DNA from: Lachnospiraceae bacterium
GTDB taxonomy: Bacteria; Bacillota; Clostridia; Lachnospirales; Lachnospiraceae
Direction of reading: 5' to 3'
Assembly (NCBI GenBank): GCA_021199405.1
Contig: JAJQID010000221.1
Coordinates: 1 to 6,463, forward strand
DNA length: 6,463 bases
The notes under the pieces are model-generated. The model was given only the letters and a program-made list of their open reading frames with translations, was not told the DNA's origin and searched no databases. Of this stretch, positions 5,848-6,463 are shown one piece after another. Each line of letters begins with the position of its first letter. Position 1 is the first letter of the stretch. The position numbers and the translations under genes were made by a program.

Positions 5848-5881
5848 CTTGCAGTCCCCACAGCATTGCGAGAACTGCAAG
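5848..5881. repeat. 8-bp inverted repeat downstream of IS66 remnant A
   Basis: CTTGCAGT (5848-5855) and ACTGCAAG (5874-5881) are exact complements separated by 18 nt. The site lies between the transposase stop and the IS66 tip and may be a weak 3' hairpin of that transcript. No T-tract follows on the minus strand. Confidence 0.45.
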
Positions 5882-5927
5882 CATTTAACTATATTCAAAT
5901 TGACAGGAGCAAGCATTTTACTTTATA
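5877..5927. repeat. Short direct repeat GCAAGCATTT
   Basis: GCAAGCATTTAACTATA (5877-5893) recurs as GCAAGCATTTTACTTTATA (5909-5927), 32 nt apart, identical for the first ten bases and similar after. The second copy overlaps the stop codon of the IS66 remnant. Meaning unclear; possibly an old small duplication. Confidence 0.45.
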
Positions 5928-6129
5928 AAGCTCCGGAGCATCTCGCTTTGACATCCGGATCCCATGGTACCAGCTTCGCCATGGCTTCATCGGTCATCAG
6001 CGTGTCCGACAGCTGCTCCAGCAGGTAGCAGAGATATTTGTAGATGTTCAAGTCATGGACCCTGGCCATTTCGACCATTGTATATACGGTAGCACTGGCT
6101 TCGGCTCCTTTGGGAGTGTCGCTGAACAG
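5923..6129 (-). pseudogene. IS66-family transposase, C-terminal fragment (minus strand)
   Basis: The homologous part begins at LFSDTPKGAEASATVYTMVE and runs through YKYLCYLLEQL to LVPWDPDVKARC and TAA at 5925-5923. This is the characteristic IS66 transposase tail (IS66_C region), about 68 residues of a protein usually near 500. The DDE catalytic core is absent. The open frame extends to an ATG at 6174, but its first 15 residues or so are the complement of the plus-strand remnant and only look IS66-like (FFLSRVN) because the junction is nearly palindromic. Not functional. Confidence 0.8.
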
Positions 6130-6130
6130 C

Positions 6131-6376
6131 CCGTTTACCCTGGACAGGAAAAACTGGGTCAACATGGACACCATCCGCGGAGCCCAGACAAGCGCTATCC
6201 TCTACAGCCTGGTAGAGACCGCCAAGGCAAACCACTTAAGGATCTACGATTACCTGGAGCTTCTGCTGACTGAACTCGTCCAGCACTCGGACGATACCTG
6301 CAGGGACTTCGTCTATGACCTCATGCCCTGGTCGGACCACGTCCGTGAAAAATGCTGCGGCAAAAAGAACTCATAA
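6131..6376 (+). pseudogene. IS66-family transposase, C-terminal fragment (plus strand)
   Basis: Starts in homology at PFTLDRKNWVNMDTIRGAQT, continues with SAILYSLVETAKANHLRIYD and YLELLLTEL, and ends at DLMPWSDHVREKCCGKKNS with TAA at 6374-6376. This is the C-terminal part of an IS66 transposase of a different subgroup from the minus-strand remnant (VNMDTIRGAQTS against LFSDTPKGAEAS at the same place). The open frame reaches back to an ATG at 6044, but residues 1-29 are the complement of the other remnant. No catalytic domain is left. Not functional. Confidence 0.82.
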
Positions 6377-6463
6377 TAAAATGTCAAGGTACAAAATCTA
6401 TGTGAATATTCCGGGGCGTTACTATTCACGGCCAATCTGAGGCAAAGCAATGCCAGCAGACCA
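6131..6463 (+). mobile_element. IS66-family remnant B, continuing past the right edge
   Basis: Holds the plus-strand transposase tail and 87 nt beyond its stop. No IS66 tip (CGCTTAC on this side) is reached before the window ends, so the element probably continues. The downstream part contains GTGAATA (6402-6408) and TATTCAC (6423-6429), a perfect 7-bp inverted repeat. Nothing else is seen to 6463. Confidence 0.5.

Larger units (their letters stand above)
5814..6130 (-). mobile_element. IS66-family remnant A (transposase 3' end and terminus)
   Basis: Runs from GTAAGCG at 5814-5820, the kind of tip IS66 elements begin with, to the junction near 6130 where the transposase homology stops. Only the final part of the transposase and the terminal non-coding region remain. 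In between, 5821-5922 has an 8-bp inverted repeat (CTTGCAGT 5848-5855, ACTGCAAG 5874-5881) and a direct repeat starting GCAAGCATTT (5877 and 5909). Confidence 0.55.

Noticed and set aside
6044..6130. Unique N-terminus of the plus-strand IS66 ORF
   Set aside because: These codons are simply the complement of the minus-strand IS66 remnant; homology begins only at about 6131.
1..6463. CRISPR array, tRNA, rRNA, phage genes or a defence operon
   Set aside because: No regularly spaced repeats, no cloverleaf or rRNA sequence, and no structural phage, nuclease or toxin-antitoxin proteins were found on either strand.

Overview
The window looks like chromosomal DNA of a Gram-positive clostridial bacterium, probably a Lachnospiraceae-type gut Firmicute. 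This is inferred from strong AGGAGG-type ribosome sites, sigma-A-like promoters, and the family mix (YigZ-MgtE pair, AAA_14/DUF4143 ATPase, IS4-superfamily and IS66 transposases). Every gene that looks functional is on the minus strand. Only the right-hand IS66 remnant reads on the plus strand.

Right to left along the minus strand, the layout is as follows. (1) 6463-5814 is an insertion-sequence graveyard. Two different IS66-family transposase C-termini are joined head to head at about 6130, and the tip of one ends in a GTAAGCG terminus at 5814. (2) 5800-3641 is a nearly complete IS4-superfamily (IS1634-like) element. It has a 599-residue transposase whose DDE residues and Y-(2)-R-(3)-E-(6)-K signature are intact, an overlapping small coiled-coil gene broken by an amber codon, hairpins near both ends, and probable short terminal repeats. 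(3) 3443-2154 is an AAA ATPase/DUF4143 gene preceded by two copies of a 36-nt imperfect palindrome that contain promoter-like hexamers. (4) 2029-14 is a G+C-richer, probably ancestral, operon: yigZ (IMPACT/UPF0029 family), then mgtE (Mg2+ transporter), then a ribosome site for a further gene beyond the left edge.

The most notable feature is in mgtE. The gene is full length (452 codons to its TAA, against 450 residues in the Thermus thermophilus protein as I recall it), but codon 332 is TAG where the family has a conserved Gln. This would remove three of the five membrane helices and the pore Asp. A second internal TAG, again where CAG would be natural, interrupts the small ORF in the IS. yigZ itself ends in TAG and is in the same frame as mgtE, so 2032-14 is one reading frame broken only by two amber codons. 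The simplest explanation is nonsense mutation or sequence error in separate genes, but amber read-through deserves a test.

No tRNA, rRNA, CRISPR array, prophage module or recognisable defence operon was seen.
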